Of a stretch of DNA of 61,708 nucleotides, positions 15,790-23,075 are shown one piece after another (positions within the stretch are counted from its first letter, which is position 1; the number at the start of each line of letters is the position of its first letter). Under the pieces are notes generated by a model, which saw nothing but the letters and a program-made list of their open reading frames with translations, did not search any database and had not been told where the DNA came from. The translations under genes and the position numbers were made by a program. Origin of the DNA: a virus; IMG/VR virus record IMGVR_UViG_3300047457_001340, positions 1 through 61,708 of that record; one strand, 5' to 3'.

Positions 15790-18746
15790 TGTTTAAACTT
15801 TCCGTGTTTAGCAAAGTGATCAACACTCACCCCCACATGAGACTCGGATGGAGTATGGGTGTCGCCATAGTGGTAGATGTCGCCGTTCATAGTTTGACCG
15901 GGATAAGCATCGCCAAAAATCTGACGAAGCTTCAGGGTGGCTGGGTGCCTCTTATTTGCGATAATGGGGTGAGCAGCGCTAAAGCTTGCGTCTCCGCCGT
16001 GGCCAACAGCAATCCAGCCAGAGTCAAGAGCCGCTGTGGCATTCTCTCCGGTTTTTTCGGCAATCCAATCCATGTGAGACTCATTGGGCTTCATTGGGTG
16101 AAAGTCACCCTCTGGAGATACCCAACCGTGAAGCTTTCCAGATTTACCATCGAAGATGTGCTTATTAAGCTTATTAGTAATTTCTTGAGCCTTTTTTAGC
16201 TTAGATGGGATGCTCTCATCAAACCAGTCTGCCGGGTTTTCTTTAGGAGCTTCTTTCTTGCCGCCCTCAATCACTTTGATTTGTGATTGAACCTTTTTGT
16301 CAGCTTTCTTCTGCTGAAGGCGCTTTAATTGAGCCTCACCCTCTTCTTGGGAAATCTCCACGCCCGTATCTGGGTTATGCCAATTATTGTCGGCAAAACG
16401 CTCCAGCTGAGATTGGGTCATGTTCTTGTGGGGAGACTTGACCTTTTCAAGCTCCTCGCTCTTGTTCATTTGTCCGCTGAGCTTGTTAAACTTCTGAACA
16501 TAGGGGTGGGAGTCGATCTGTTCTTGGGTCGCATTCTTGGCGGCTGTAATGCCATTGCGCCAAGCGTAGGCCATTCTAGGCTTATCGCCACCAAACACAT
16601 GATGTAGCCTGTCCCAGTGGTGATTAGCTATGTCCGCCTCGATGCTGGGGTTATTATTGAGGTGTTGCGTGATCTGGTCACTGGACATGGAAAGGATGTT
16701 TGAGTGTCTCTCCATGAGCTTTGGGTTTTTCTTAATAGCCTCTTTCACCGTAATGGGCATAAGTCCAGTAGAGCCTGCTGCTGTATCTCCAGCATTCAGG
16801 CCTACGGTCGTCTTCTGATGCTTCTTATTTTTTCCGTCAGACGACTCAATAGAGGCAATGTGCCTGAGACTGCCTTTTAGCTCTACCTTGGGGGACACAC
16901 GGGCGGGAACCACGCCTGCACTGGGTGAGGTTGGGGTGGCCATGGCGGTGGCAGATAAGATGGCTAGACCCGCTGCAGCATCCTTCAATGCCCCCTTATC
17001 TAGCTCACTCTTGTCTATATTGGCACTCTTGATCTTGCCGTATTTGGCAAATGTATTGGTGTCGGCTTCATGGAATTGCCAATTATCACCCTGCTCCGGC
17101 TTAATAGTGACACCAAAGGTGGGGCCCCAATGTTTGTGAGCAAGCTCCCTCAGCTTTAGGGTTGCTGGGTGCCTTCTGTTGCCAATAACAGCGTGGTGGC
17201 CAGAAGCCTCTTCCATTCCGGCATGGCCAACCGATATCCACCCCTGATCATAAGCATCCGAAATGGAGCTGATACCATGGCCATTGCGTATAACATCCAA
17301 ATGGTCCTCATGGGGCTGCATGTGGATGTAATCGCCTTCCGGCGTAATCCACCCATGAACCTTGGCGGGAGTGCCTAAGTGGTAATCAACTTTGTCTAGC
17401 GATTCGGGTTTGACCGCCTGCCTTCTGGCAAGCTCCGTCTTTTTATGCTCTATCTCTTTGGGGTCCACGAAATATGAGCGCGGCGGTTTTGAATACTCTT
17501 CAATCTGATCGGCCAACATGGTGGTTGGAGTAGAGGCTGTGTAATCTTTAATTCCATGTTTCTCATATAGGTTTCTAAGATGTATTTTAAGGTCCTGATT
17601 ATCAAATAAATCCAGAGTAGATGAGGCGCGGCTTCTTTTAGCAAATCCGCCCATATCCATGATTTTGAGTTCGCCCTTTGCATTTCTTCCTAATTGAATG
17701 TTATCAATGGGTTTATGCCCGGCAACAAATGCATCATGAAGGCTTTCTCTGACATGAGCAAGCTCGTGCTCGTTTAATTCTCCGTCTTTAATGGGGGTGA
17801 GAGATTCTCTAGCCAGATAAAGCTTATCCCCTTTTCTCCAAGTCCCGTGATGTTTGGGAGTGAGGGGATTTCCTGCCATGCCGGTGATGGCATCGTGCTC
17901 ACTCATGATGTCTCCGCGAGCTTCAGCCGGGGTTTTCTTGGGATTAAACTTGTTATATGGGGTAGTTTTGGAAACCTTTACAACTACATCTGGGGTGGCC
18001 TGATAAACATGGCCCTGATGTCCACTTCCTAAGTATTTCCAATCGTGAGTCTGAAATAATGGAGTTCCCCAATCAGCGCCTTTCTCAAGCTCTTCGGACT
18101 TGCCGAATTTGCGGTTGGGCTGGTTCCAGAAAGCCTCGCCATCTGGCTCCTGTATATCAGAGCGGATTATCTTTAACCCGCTTTTCTTCTCGGCTAACAC
18201 ATACATAGCCGATCCAAGCCCCTTCCGTTGATGCTCTTCGTCTACCCACACGGAGAAATTGCCAGTACCATCTATGGGGTGTAGCGCAGAGCCCTTTTCT
18301 CTAAAAAGAGCCTCTCCGACCTCATTGCCATTTGAGTCATGGGCTGATAGGCTGTGTATTTTCTTTCCTTCTCCTGAATCATCCTTCCAAGAGCGGTAGT
18401 AAATTTTATACCCCTCCTTCTTCCAATCCCCATTCTTGCCCTTGTCGAGGTCCTCGGCCTTATTCAAAAGGCCTGAGGCCTTCATGGACTCAACGACTTG
18501 GTCCATCACCTCTTTGGTAGGCTCAGCTCCCATAGCCTGCATGACAGCCTTAAAGCGGTCAGCCTTATTTGGAATCTGAGAGACCTGCTGAACCAGCTCA
18601 GGTGGGAGCTTCTCTGCTTTAGGGTCTAAGATCTGAACTAGGGCTGAGACCTGAGAAAACGTAGCGGGGTCCTCAAGGTCCGATTCCTTGAGGTTTGCGG
18701 CTAGGTTTATAAGCAGTTCTACAAGCTCGTTTTGGGGGATGGGCAT
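15786..18746 (-). CDS. Polyvalent protein: GNAT, kinase-like, muramidase and two GWxxPEG domains
   Basis: About 986 residues from the ATG (a TTG six codons earlier is possible). In order: helical region 1-100; GNAT acetyltransferase-like region about 115-215 with VWVDEEHQRKGLGSAM; kinase-like domain about 235-390 with GSGHQGHVYQA loop, VVVKVSK, an EHDAI helix, NIQLGRNAKG and IMDMGGFAK in place of HRD and DFG; GWITPEG domain about 460-575; hydrophobic Ala-rich stretch; SLT-like muramidase about 626-760 (ASIESSDG, GLMPIT, AYAWRNG); coiled linker; GWVSPEG domain at the C-terminus. Modules are joined by KSEELEK-type linkers. Likely packaged in the particle and released in the host, by analogy to other giant polyvalent phage proteins. 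Confidence 0.75.
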   Translation of the reverse strand: MPIPQNELVELLINLAANLKESDLEDPATFSQVSALVQILDPKAEKLPPELVQQVSQIPNKADRFKAVMQAMGAEPTKEVMDQVVESMKASGLLNKAEDLDKGKNGDWKKEGYKIYYRSWKDDSGEGKKIHSLSAHDSNGNEVGEALFREKGSALHPIDGTGNFSVWVDEEHQRKGLGSAMYVLAEKKSGLKIIRSDIQEPDGEAFWNQPNRKFGKSEELEKGADWGTPLFQTHDWKYLGSGHQGHVYQATPDVVVKVSKTTPYNKFNPKKTPAEARGDIMSEHDAITGMAGNPLTPKHHGTWRKGDKLYLARESLTPIKDGELNEHELAHVRESLHDAFVAGHKPIDNIQLGRNAKGELKIMDMGGFAKRSRASSTLDLFDNQDLKIHLRNLYEKHGIKDYTASTPTTMLADQIEEYSKPPRSYFVDPKEIEHKKTELARRQAVKPESLDKVDYHLGTPAKVHGWITPEGDYIHMQPHEDHLDVIRNGHGISSISDAYDQGWISVGHAGMEEASGHHAVIGNRRHPATLKLRELAHKHWGPTFGVTIKPEQGDNWQFHEADTNTFAKYGKIKSANIDKSELDKGALKDAAAGLAILSATAMATPTSPSAGVVPARVSPKVELKGSLRHIASIESSDGKNKKHQKTTVGLNAGDTAAGSTGLMPITVKEAIKKNPKLMERHSNILSMSSDQITQHLNNNPSIEADIANHHWDRLHHVFGGDKPRMAYAWRNGITAAKNATQEQIDSHPYVQKFNKLSGQMNKSEELEKVKSPHKNMTQSQLERFADNNWHNPDTGVEISQEEGEAQLKRLQQKKADKKVQSQIKVIEGGKKEAPKENPADWFDESIPSKLKKAQEITNKLNKHIFDGKSGKLHGWVSPEGDFHPMKPNESHMDWIAEKTGENATAALDSGWIAVGHGGDASFSAAHPIIANKRHPATLKLRQIFGDAYPGQTMNGDIYHYGDTHTPSESHVGVSVDHFAKHGKFKQ

Positions 18747-18769
18747 GTCCCTATTATCCCCCAAAAACC

Positions 18770-19015
18770 TTAAGTTTTAACGCTAAGGTCCGAAATTCCT
18801 TCGGGAAGTAGTCCACCAAACAGCGCTACTTTTAAGACTTGTTCCGCGATCTCATTGATATTATTGGGAGCCGTGGGGTAGTCAAAAAGGACCCTGCCCT
18901 GATGGCCATCGTGCTCAAAGTGGACTGTAACCTTAAGACCTTTAAAGAGTTTTCCCCCACCCGGATAATCATCAAACCGCTCTTCGTACCCAATCCCCTT
19001 AATCAAAGAATTCAT
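18770..19015 (-). CDS. Small hypothetical protein
   Basis: 81 residues with a beta-rich centre (LKVTVHFEHDGHQGRVLFDY) and a helical end (INEIAEQVLKVALFGGLL). It overlaps the end of the small membrane protein upstream by 17 nt. No recognised motif. Confidence 0.5.
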   Translation of the reverse strand: MNSLIKGIGYEERFDDYPGGGKLFKGLKVTVHFEHDGHQGRVLFDYPTAPNNINEIAEQVLKVALFGGLLPEGISDLSVKT

Positions 19016-19193
19016 TGATTTTAACCTCCGTAGTCATTCCTAAGAACATTTGCAAAGAGTTTATGGCCACCTTTGTCATGGGTATGATATAAAAAACCAC
19101 AAACAATATGGCCACTATGGCTCCTGCAGAAAGTAACATTGTAAACATCAGGTTCTTAAATAGCCGAACTGTTTGTTTTACAACCTTACTCAT
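18999..19193 (-). CDS. Small membrane protein
   Basis: 64 residues with one strong transmembrane helix (MLLSAGAIVAILFVVFYII) flanked by a basic N-terminus and a short C-terminal tail. I use the internal ATG because GGTATAAC ends 7 nt before it and the upstream in-frame sequence lies in the sbcC gene end. No Shine-Dalgarno is visible, so the transcript is probably leaderless. Confidence 0.55.
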   Translation of the reverse strand: MSKVVKQTVRLFKNLMFTMLLSAGAIVAILFVVFYIIPMTKVAINSLQMFLGMTTEVKINEFFD

Positions 19194-19200
19194 CCAAAGA

Positions 19201-19209
19201 GTTATACCA
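19201..19209 (-). promoter_or_regulatory. GGTATAAC motif, leaderless type
   Basis: TTTTGGTATAAC on the minus strand ends 7 nt before the ATG of the small membrane protein, too close for a Shine-Dalgarno leader if it is a -10 element. Confidence 0.5.
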
Positions 19210-19248
19210 AAATGCTCACCTACTTTATATGGGCTTGAATTCATTGTA

Positions 19249-21261
19249 CTATTCCAATTGGCTATTGCCTGATTTATAAGTGATCTTGATGATATTCGAG
19301 AAGGCTGCTTTAAACTCTGAGGAGTGGTCGATAACAAACACCGGACGGGTTACCGCCGCTTCTTCTAAGAGCTTCATTGCTTCGGTTTTACCCATCACAT
19401 CAAGGCCATCGAGAGCCTCATCAAGGAATAAGGGGCTGTCCTCGTTAACGGCTTCGGCAATGGCCACATCATAAGCAAGCATGGTCATGCGGCGTGCCCC
19501 GCCTGACAGGTCGTCTTGGGGGACTTCTTGGCCGCCCTTAACAATAACGGGCCTCAGAATCAGCTTCTGCTGACCCTTTACGTCCTCACCCACCTGATCA
19601 ACACGGGTGGAGTAGATGCCATCAGTCATGATAGACAGTAGGTGGCCTGCTCTTGCTCCAATTCTTTCGATCAAGCCATTAAAGCAAATGGACCTAAAGC
19701 CTTTTGGCCCAAAGAATTCTATAAGATCTAAGGCCTCACTGAGGTCTGATTCTAGGTCACGAAGGGAGTCTTGTTGCGCCTTAACCTTCTTCTTAAGGTC
19801 CTTCTCTCTGTGTTCAAGCCTATCGATAGACTCTGTACTCATCGTGCGGCGAGACTCAAGAACCCTAATCTGAGATTCGATCTCAGTTTTTTTGGTCGAT
19901 GCTGCGGCAAGTCTCTTCTCTTTGCCTGTCTTAAGTGTTGACACCTTAGACTCATAGTCGATTTGCAGGCTCTTGATGTCAGCATCGACAGACTTAAACT
20001 TGGCTGTGAGGGTCTGAACATCAGCTTTAATCTGATTGGGGGCGGCTTCTACCTGCGCCTTTCTCTCTGCTAATGCTACCTTGGCTTTTAGGAGTGAGTC
20101 TTCAAATGGCTTGATATCGATCTCATCTGGGACATCGATGAGATCTTGGGACAAAAGATTTGCCTGATTAATGTGCTTCTGTATTTCCGCTTCACGGTCC
20201 CAAGTGGGGAGGCTCTGTCCGCATGAGTGACATTTGCCGTCAGCCATGTTGTCGATGGCATCCAGCTCTTTTTGAATCTTTTGCTTGGTTTTTTGGTTCT
20301 TAAATTCAAGAGAAAGGCGTTCTTGGTTTTGTTTCTTAGCAATATCAAGGGCCTTCTGAGCTTGACCAATGGCAATCTCATAGTCTGGCTCAACCCGTGG
20401 GGCCGAATCAAGTGAGGCCTCAAGCTTTTTAATTTGATCAAATAGATTGTGTTTTTCTTTTTTTAGTGACTCTTGGGCAGATTTATTGTAGTCCTCCAGC
20501 TCACCGAGGCTCCTCTGAAAATCCTCCTCTATGACTAAAGCCTCGGCATCTGCAGACAAAGTGGCCTCTTGAAGACCAGCCTCTTGGTTTTTAAGCTCTT
20601 CCTCGATTTTGAAGGCTTGCGAGGTGAGGGAAGCCATTTCGTTGGGGATTTCATTCAGTTGCTCTAGTAGTATGGACAGTCCTCCCGTCTGCTTGTCCAT
20701 GCTAGACTGAATGGAATCCCTTCTTGTCTTTGCAAGCGAAAGCCCCTTGTCCAACTCATCCAAGCCCGCCACAACAGACAAAAGCTGCGTGCGCTCGGTG
20801 TCACTCATAGTGAAAAAGGACGCTGTGCGGTCTTGGGAGATGTAGACCGACAGGAGAAACTGCTGTGGGGTCATGCCAACTAGCTGCTCAATCCTGCCAT
20901 CCAGATCTGAGGTCTTGCCGTGGATTTGTTCCCCATCTACCGTCACGGCAAGCTTGTTGGGCCTCGATCTTGTCACTACAACGGTCTTGCCTTGGTTTTC
21001 AAAAGTGAGTTTTACGGTGCAACTAGACTCCCCTCTTTTGATAACAGCGTCCACAGGGGCACCCTTGGGGCCACCCCACTTTGGCAGGTATCCATAAAGA
21101 GCCCAAGCAATACTGTCAAGTATTGTGGACTTTCCCACCATGTTGCTTCTGCCATTCTCCAGATTGACTCCGTCAATAAGGGTGAGGCCTCTTTGTGGTA
21201 GGCTCCAGTCTAGGGAGCTATAGGAGCGGAAATTGGTGGCTTGGACAGAGCGGATTCTCAT
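19249..21261 (-). CDS. sbcC: SbcC/Rad50-type exonuclease subunit (gp46-like)
   Basis: 670 residues of the SMC/Rad50 ATPase family. The N-terminal ATPase half has [11 protein letters not shown] and a P-loop ending in [11 protein letters not shown]; long coiled coils flank a zinc hook KCHSCGQSL around residue 350; the C-terminal half holds [10 protein letters not shown] (signature) and [13 protein letters not shown] (Walker B and D-loop). With the SbcD-like partner at 49.7 kb it should form the nuclease complex that trims DNA ends in recombination-dependent replication, as T4 gp46/gp47 do. ATG overlaps the thyX stop as ATGA. Confidence 0.92.
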   Translation of the reverse strand: MRIRSVQATNFRSYSSLDWSLPQRGLTLIDGVNLENGRSNMVGKSTILDSIAWALYGYLPKWGGPKGAPVDAVIKRGESSCTVKLTFENQGKTVVVTRSRPNKLAVTVDGEQIHGKTSDLDGRIEQLVGMTPQQFLLSVYISQDRTASFFTMSDTERTQLLSVVAGLDELDKGLSLAKTRRDSIQSSMDKQTGGLSILLEQLNEIPNEMASLTSQAFKIEEELKNQEAGLQEATLSADAEALVIEEDFQRSLGELEDYNKSAQESLKKEKHNLFDQIKKLEASLDSAPRVEPDYEIAIGQAQKALDIAKKQNQERLSLEFKNQKTKQKIQKELDAIDNMADGKCHSCGQSLPTWDREAEIQKHINQANLLSQDLIDVPDEIDIKPFEDSLLKAKVALAERKAQVEAAPNQIKADVQTLTAKFKSVDADIKSLQIDYESKVSTLKTGKEKRLAAASTKKTEIESQIRVLESRRTMSTESIDRLEHREKDLKKKVKAQQDSLRDLESDLSEALDLIEFFGPKGFRSICFNGLIERIGARAGHLLSIMTDGIYSTRVDQVGEDVKGQQKLILRPVIVKGGQEVPQDDLSGGARRMTMLAYDVAIAEAVNEDSPLFLDEALDGLDVMGKTEAMKLLEEAAVTRPVFVIDHSSEFKAAFSNIIKITYKSGNSQLE

Positions 21262-21878
21262 GTCCACCCCAGTGCTTTTGCTATGGTGGGAAACTGATCT
21301 TTCATAATATCTTTTACCAAAAGAGCAATTTCCCTGTGTTCCTTTTGAGTTGAGGCATCTGTCCTTACATCAACATAGTGGATGAAGGACCGTATGGTGC
21401 CGTGCATATAGAGTCTGGTTTGGGTACTGAGCGGAAGAAGGAACCGTGCGCACTCCTTAGCGATGCCCTTGGAAATAGCTTCTTGATACAACTTGCTTGA
21501 TAGGGCGACGACATCGCCCTGAGCCTGATCAAACCAAGCCTTAATGTCCTCTGGCAAATCATCCGTACTGTTTTGCTTGTTCTTGAGGTCCTGCCTTCTT
21601 GCCTCGCAAGAGATAAAGACCTGAACCTCTGAGTATCTTTGGCTAAACTCTTGAAAATTAAAGCTTTTGTGCCTTAAAATCTGAGCGGCTATCGCTCTTG
21701 TTGTATTGATTTCAACACACATCGTGGCCATCTCAAATGGCGACCAGTGTTTGTGCTTGATCAAATACTTAATTAACTTTTCAAATTCAGGGTTTTCTTG
21801 ATTACTACTACTCACCCTAGCGCAGTACGCTATTGTGGCTTCTGTATTTGGGGTGACATGAATGAGCTTCACTGACAC
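21258..21878 (-). CDS. thyX: Flavin-dependent thymidylate synthase ThyX
   Basis: About 206 residues. The ThyX motif is present as [17 protein letters not shown] (RHRxxSxNxxSxRY with Lys for the third residue), preceded by [10 protein letters not shown] and followed by [20 protein letters not shown], where the nucleotide-binding and catalytic residues lie. It makes dTMP from dUMP using FAD, NADPH and methylene-tetrahydrofolate. The start is GTG with GGAGG 8 nt upstream; a TTG five codons earlier is too close to that site. With dUTPase it supplies dTTP for phage replication. Confidence 0.93.
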   Translation of the reverse strand: MSVKLIHVTPNTEATIAYCARVSSSNQENPEFEKLIKYLIKHKHWSPFEMATMCVEINTTRAIAAQILRHKSFNFQEFSQRYSEVQVFISCEARRQDLKNKQNSTDDLPEDIKAWFDQAQGDVVALSSKLYQEAISKGIAKECARFLLPLSTQTRLYMHGTIRSFIHYVDVRTDASTQKEHREIALLVKDIMKDQFPTIAKALGWT

Positions 21879-21897
21879 TTTCAATTCCTCCAAATTA

Positions 21898-21906
21898 ACT
21901 ATACGG
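21898..21906 (-). promoter_or_regulatory. CCGTATAGT motif overlapping a stop codon
   Basis: AATCCCGTATAGT on the minus strand overlaps the Val-stop codons (GTA TAG) of the 91-residue gene and precedes the GGAGG of thyX by about 8 nt. It is a variant of the recurrent motif. Confidence 0.45.
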
Positions 21907-22174
21907 GATTAGACCAGCTTACTCGAACAAACCCCTCATACTCCCCAACGTCATAGGAGACGGAATAGCCTAAGTCCTCAAAATGATTCTTGATCTCATT
22001 CAAAACAAATGATTTTGGGCGGGCCTTCTTAATAAAGATGGCGGCATAATACTTGCCCTTTCTGGCCTGCTTTTTGATTCTATATTCCAGTGCGGCAATC
22101 AGCCTAACCTGAATCGGCTTTTTGCTTTTGATGTTAAACTCATTTGCTATTGCTAGGGCGTCTTTTGCGTGCAT
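21899..22174 (-). CDS. Small basic hypothetical protein
   Basis: 91 residues, Lys/Arg-rich, with [18 protein letters not shown], then [19 protein letters not shown], an alpha-beta pattern seen in small phage nucleotide-metabolism-region proteins. It overlaps the CYTH gene end by 35 nt. Function unknown. Confidence 0.55.
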   Translation of the reverse strand: MHAKDALAIANEFNIKSKKPIQVRLIAALEYRIKKQARKGKYYAAIFIKKARPKSFVLNEIKNHFEDLGYSVSYDVGEYEGFVRVSWSNPV

Positions 22175-22697
22175 TTTTGCTTCCTTTCACTAAAATCTCA
22201 TAAAGGCTTCTAGGCTCAAATTTCATCTCTATGCTGACGCTGAGGAGCTTTGCGATCTCCTCCACCTTCTCCTCGGTATCCGCCTCAACCTCAAGATAAA
22301 GCTGACTGTATCCTTCAATAAAGTATAAGGAAATGCTTGTGTGCTCATCAGTGTGGATGCTGTAATAGTGTTTGACAATTCTTTTTACAGGTTCGCCATG
22401 AAGCCTTGTTAAAAACAATAGGGCTTGGTCGGGTTCACTTGTCGGAACATCAATCTCCACCCGGTTGAAATTGGACCTTTGGTCCTTATGTTTAATTGTG
22501 AGTTGTCCATCTCCCTCGGGCATGAATCTCAGACGGATGAAGTCGGCATTCTTTGACTTGCTGTGCCAGTAATAGTCAGCACTTACCCCTGTGGTTTCTT
22601 TTTGTGATGGGAAGAGCTGAAAAAGAGCAATTATGGCTTCGCTTATGGAGCAATTTATAATGAACTTTTTCTCGATCTCCCTGTTCTGAAAGCCCAT
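22140..22697 (-). CDS. CYTH-domain (triphosphate tunnel) protein
   Basis: 185 residues. The N-terminus NREIEKKFII is the ExExK metal-binding signature of CYTH enzymes, and the alternating strands keep the expected charged residues: FIRLRF, LTIKHKD, FNRVEIDVP, LYLEVEAD. Family members hydrolyse tripolyphosphate or thiamine triphosphate, remove RNA 5' triphosphates, or make cAMP; the sequence alone does not say which. A role in nucleotide or 5'-end metabolism fits its place beside thyX and dnaB. One-base overlap with the small membrane gene upstream. Confidence 0.75.
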   Translation of the reverse strand: MGFQNREIEKKFIINCSISEAIIALFQLFPSQKETTGVSADYYWHSKSKNADFIRLRFMPEGDGQLTIKHKDQRSNFNRVEIDVPTSEPDQALLFLTRLHGEPVKRIVKHYYSIHTDEHTSISLYFIEGYSQLYLEVEADTEEKVEEIAKLLSVSIEMKFEPRSLYEILVKGSKNARKRRPSNSK

Positions 22698-22882
22698 TAT
22701 TCACTCCGGTGGGCATTGTAGAACCGGGAGAAATCAAATGCTGCCATCAGTGCTGCAAGAAGTAGGATTGCGCCAAACAGACCTGCCCCAAGCTTAAAGA
22801 AAAACACGCCCAAAGCCACATCAGTTACTGCTAGGGCCAGGGAGTTGGCCATACCTCTCATCATTAAGTCTTTATCACTCAT
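22697..22882 (-). CDS. Small two-helix membrane protein
   Basis: 61 residues with two hydrophobic helices (LALAVTDVALGVFFFKLGAG and LFGAILLLAALMAAF). I start at ATG overlapping the previous stop (ATGAGTGA) rather than at an earlier ATG inside it. Paired with another small membrane protein, between dnaB and the CYTH gene. Role unknown; a second holin or superinfection-exclusion protein is possible. Confidence 0.5.
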   Translation of the reverse strand: MSDKDLMMRGMANSLALAVTDVALGVFFFKLGAGLFGAILLLAALMAAFDFSRFYNAHRSE

Positions 22883-23072
22883 CTTCGCTCTTCTCCTTTT
22901 CTTCATGGGCTCTGATGGCCTCCATTGGCATCAGATAAAAGAACCAGACAATGAGGCCTGTCAGGATGGAAAGAAAGGTTCGTTGGCCTTCTTGCAACTC
23001 GAATGCGTCTGCGATGGCCGAAACCCCGACAGACATAAGAGCAATCATGATAAAAGATTTCAAATAATTCAT
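22875..23072 (-). CDS. Small membrane protein
   Basis: 65 residues: one N-terminal hydrophobic helix (SFIMIALMSVGVSAIADA), a second (TFLSILTGLIVWFFYLM), and a charged C-terminal tail. It follows dnaB by 3 nt and overlaps the next membrane gene. No family recognised. Confidence 0.5.
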   Translation of the reverse strand: MNYLKSFIMIALMSVGVSAIADAFELQEGQRTFLSILTGLIVWFFYLMPMEAIRAHEEKEKSEDE

Positions 23073-23075
23073 AGA

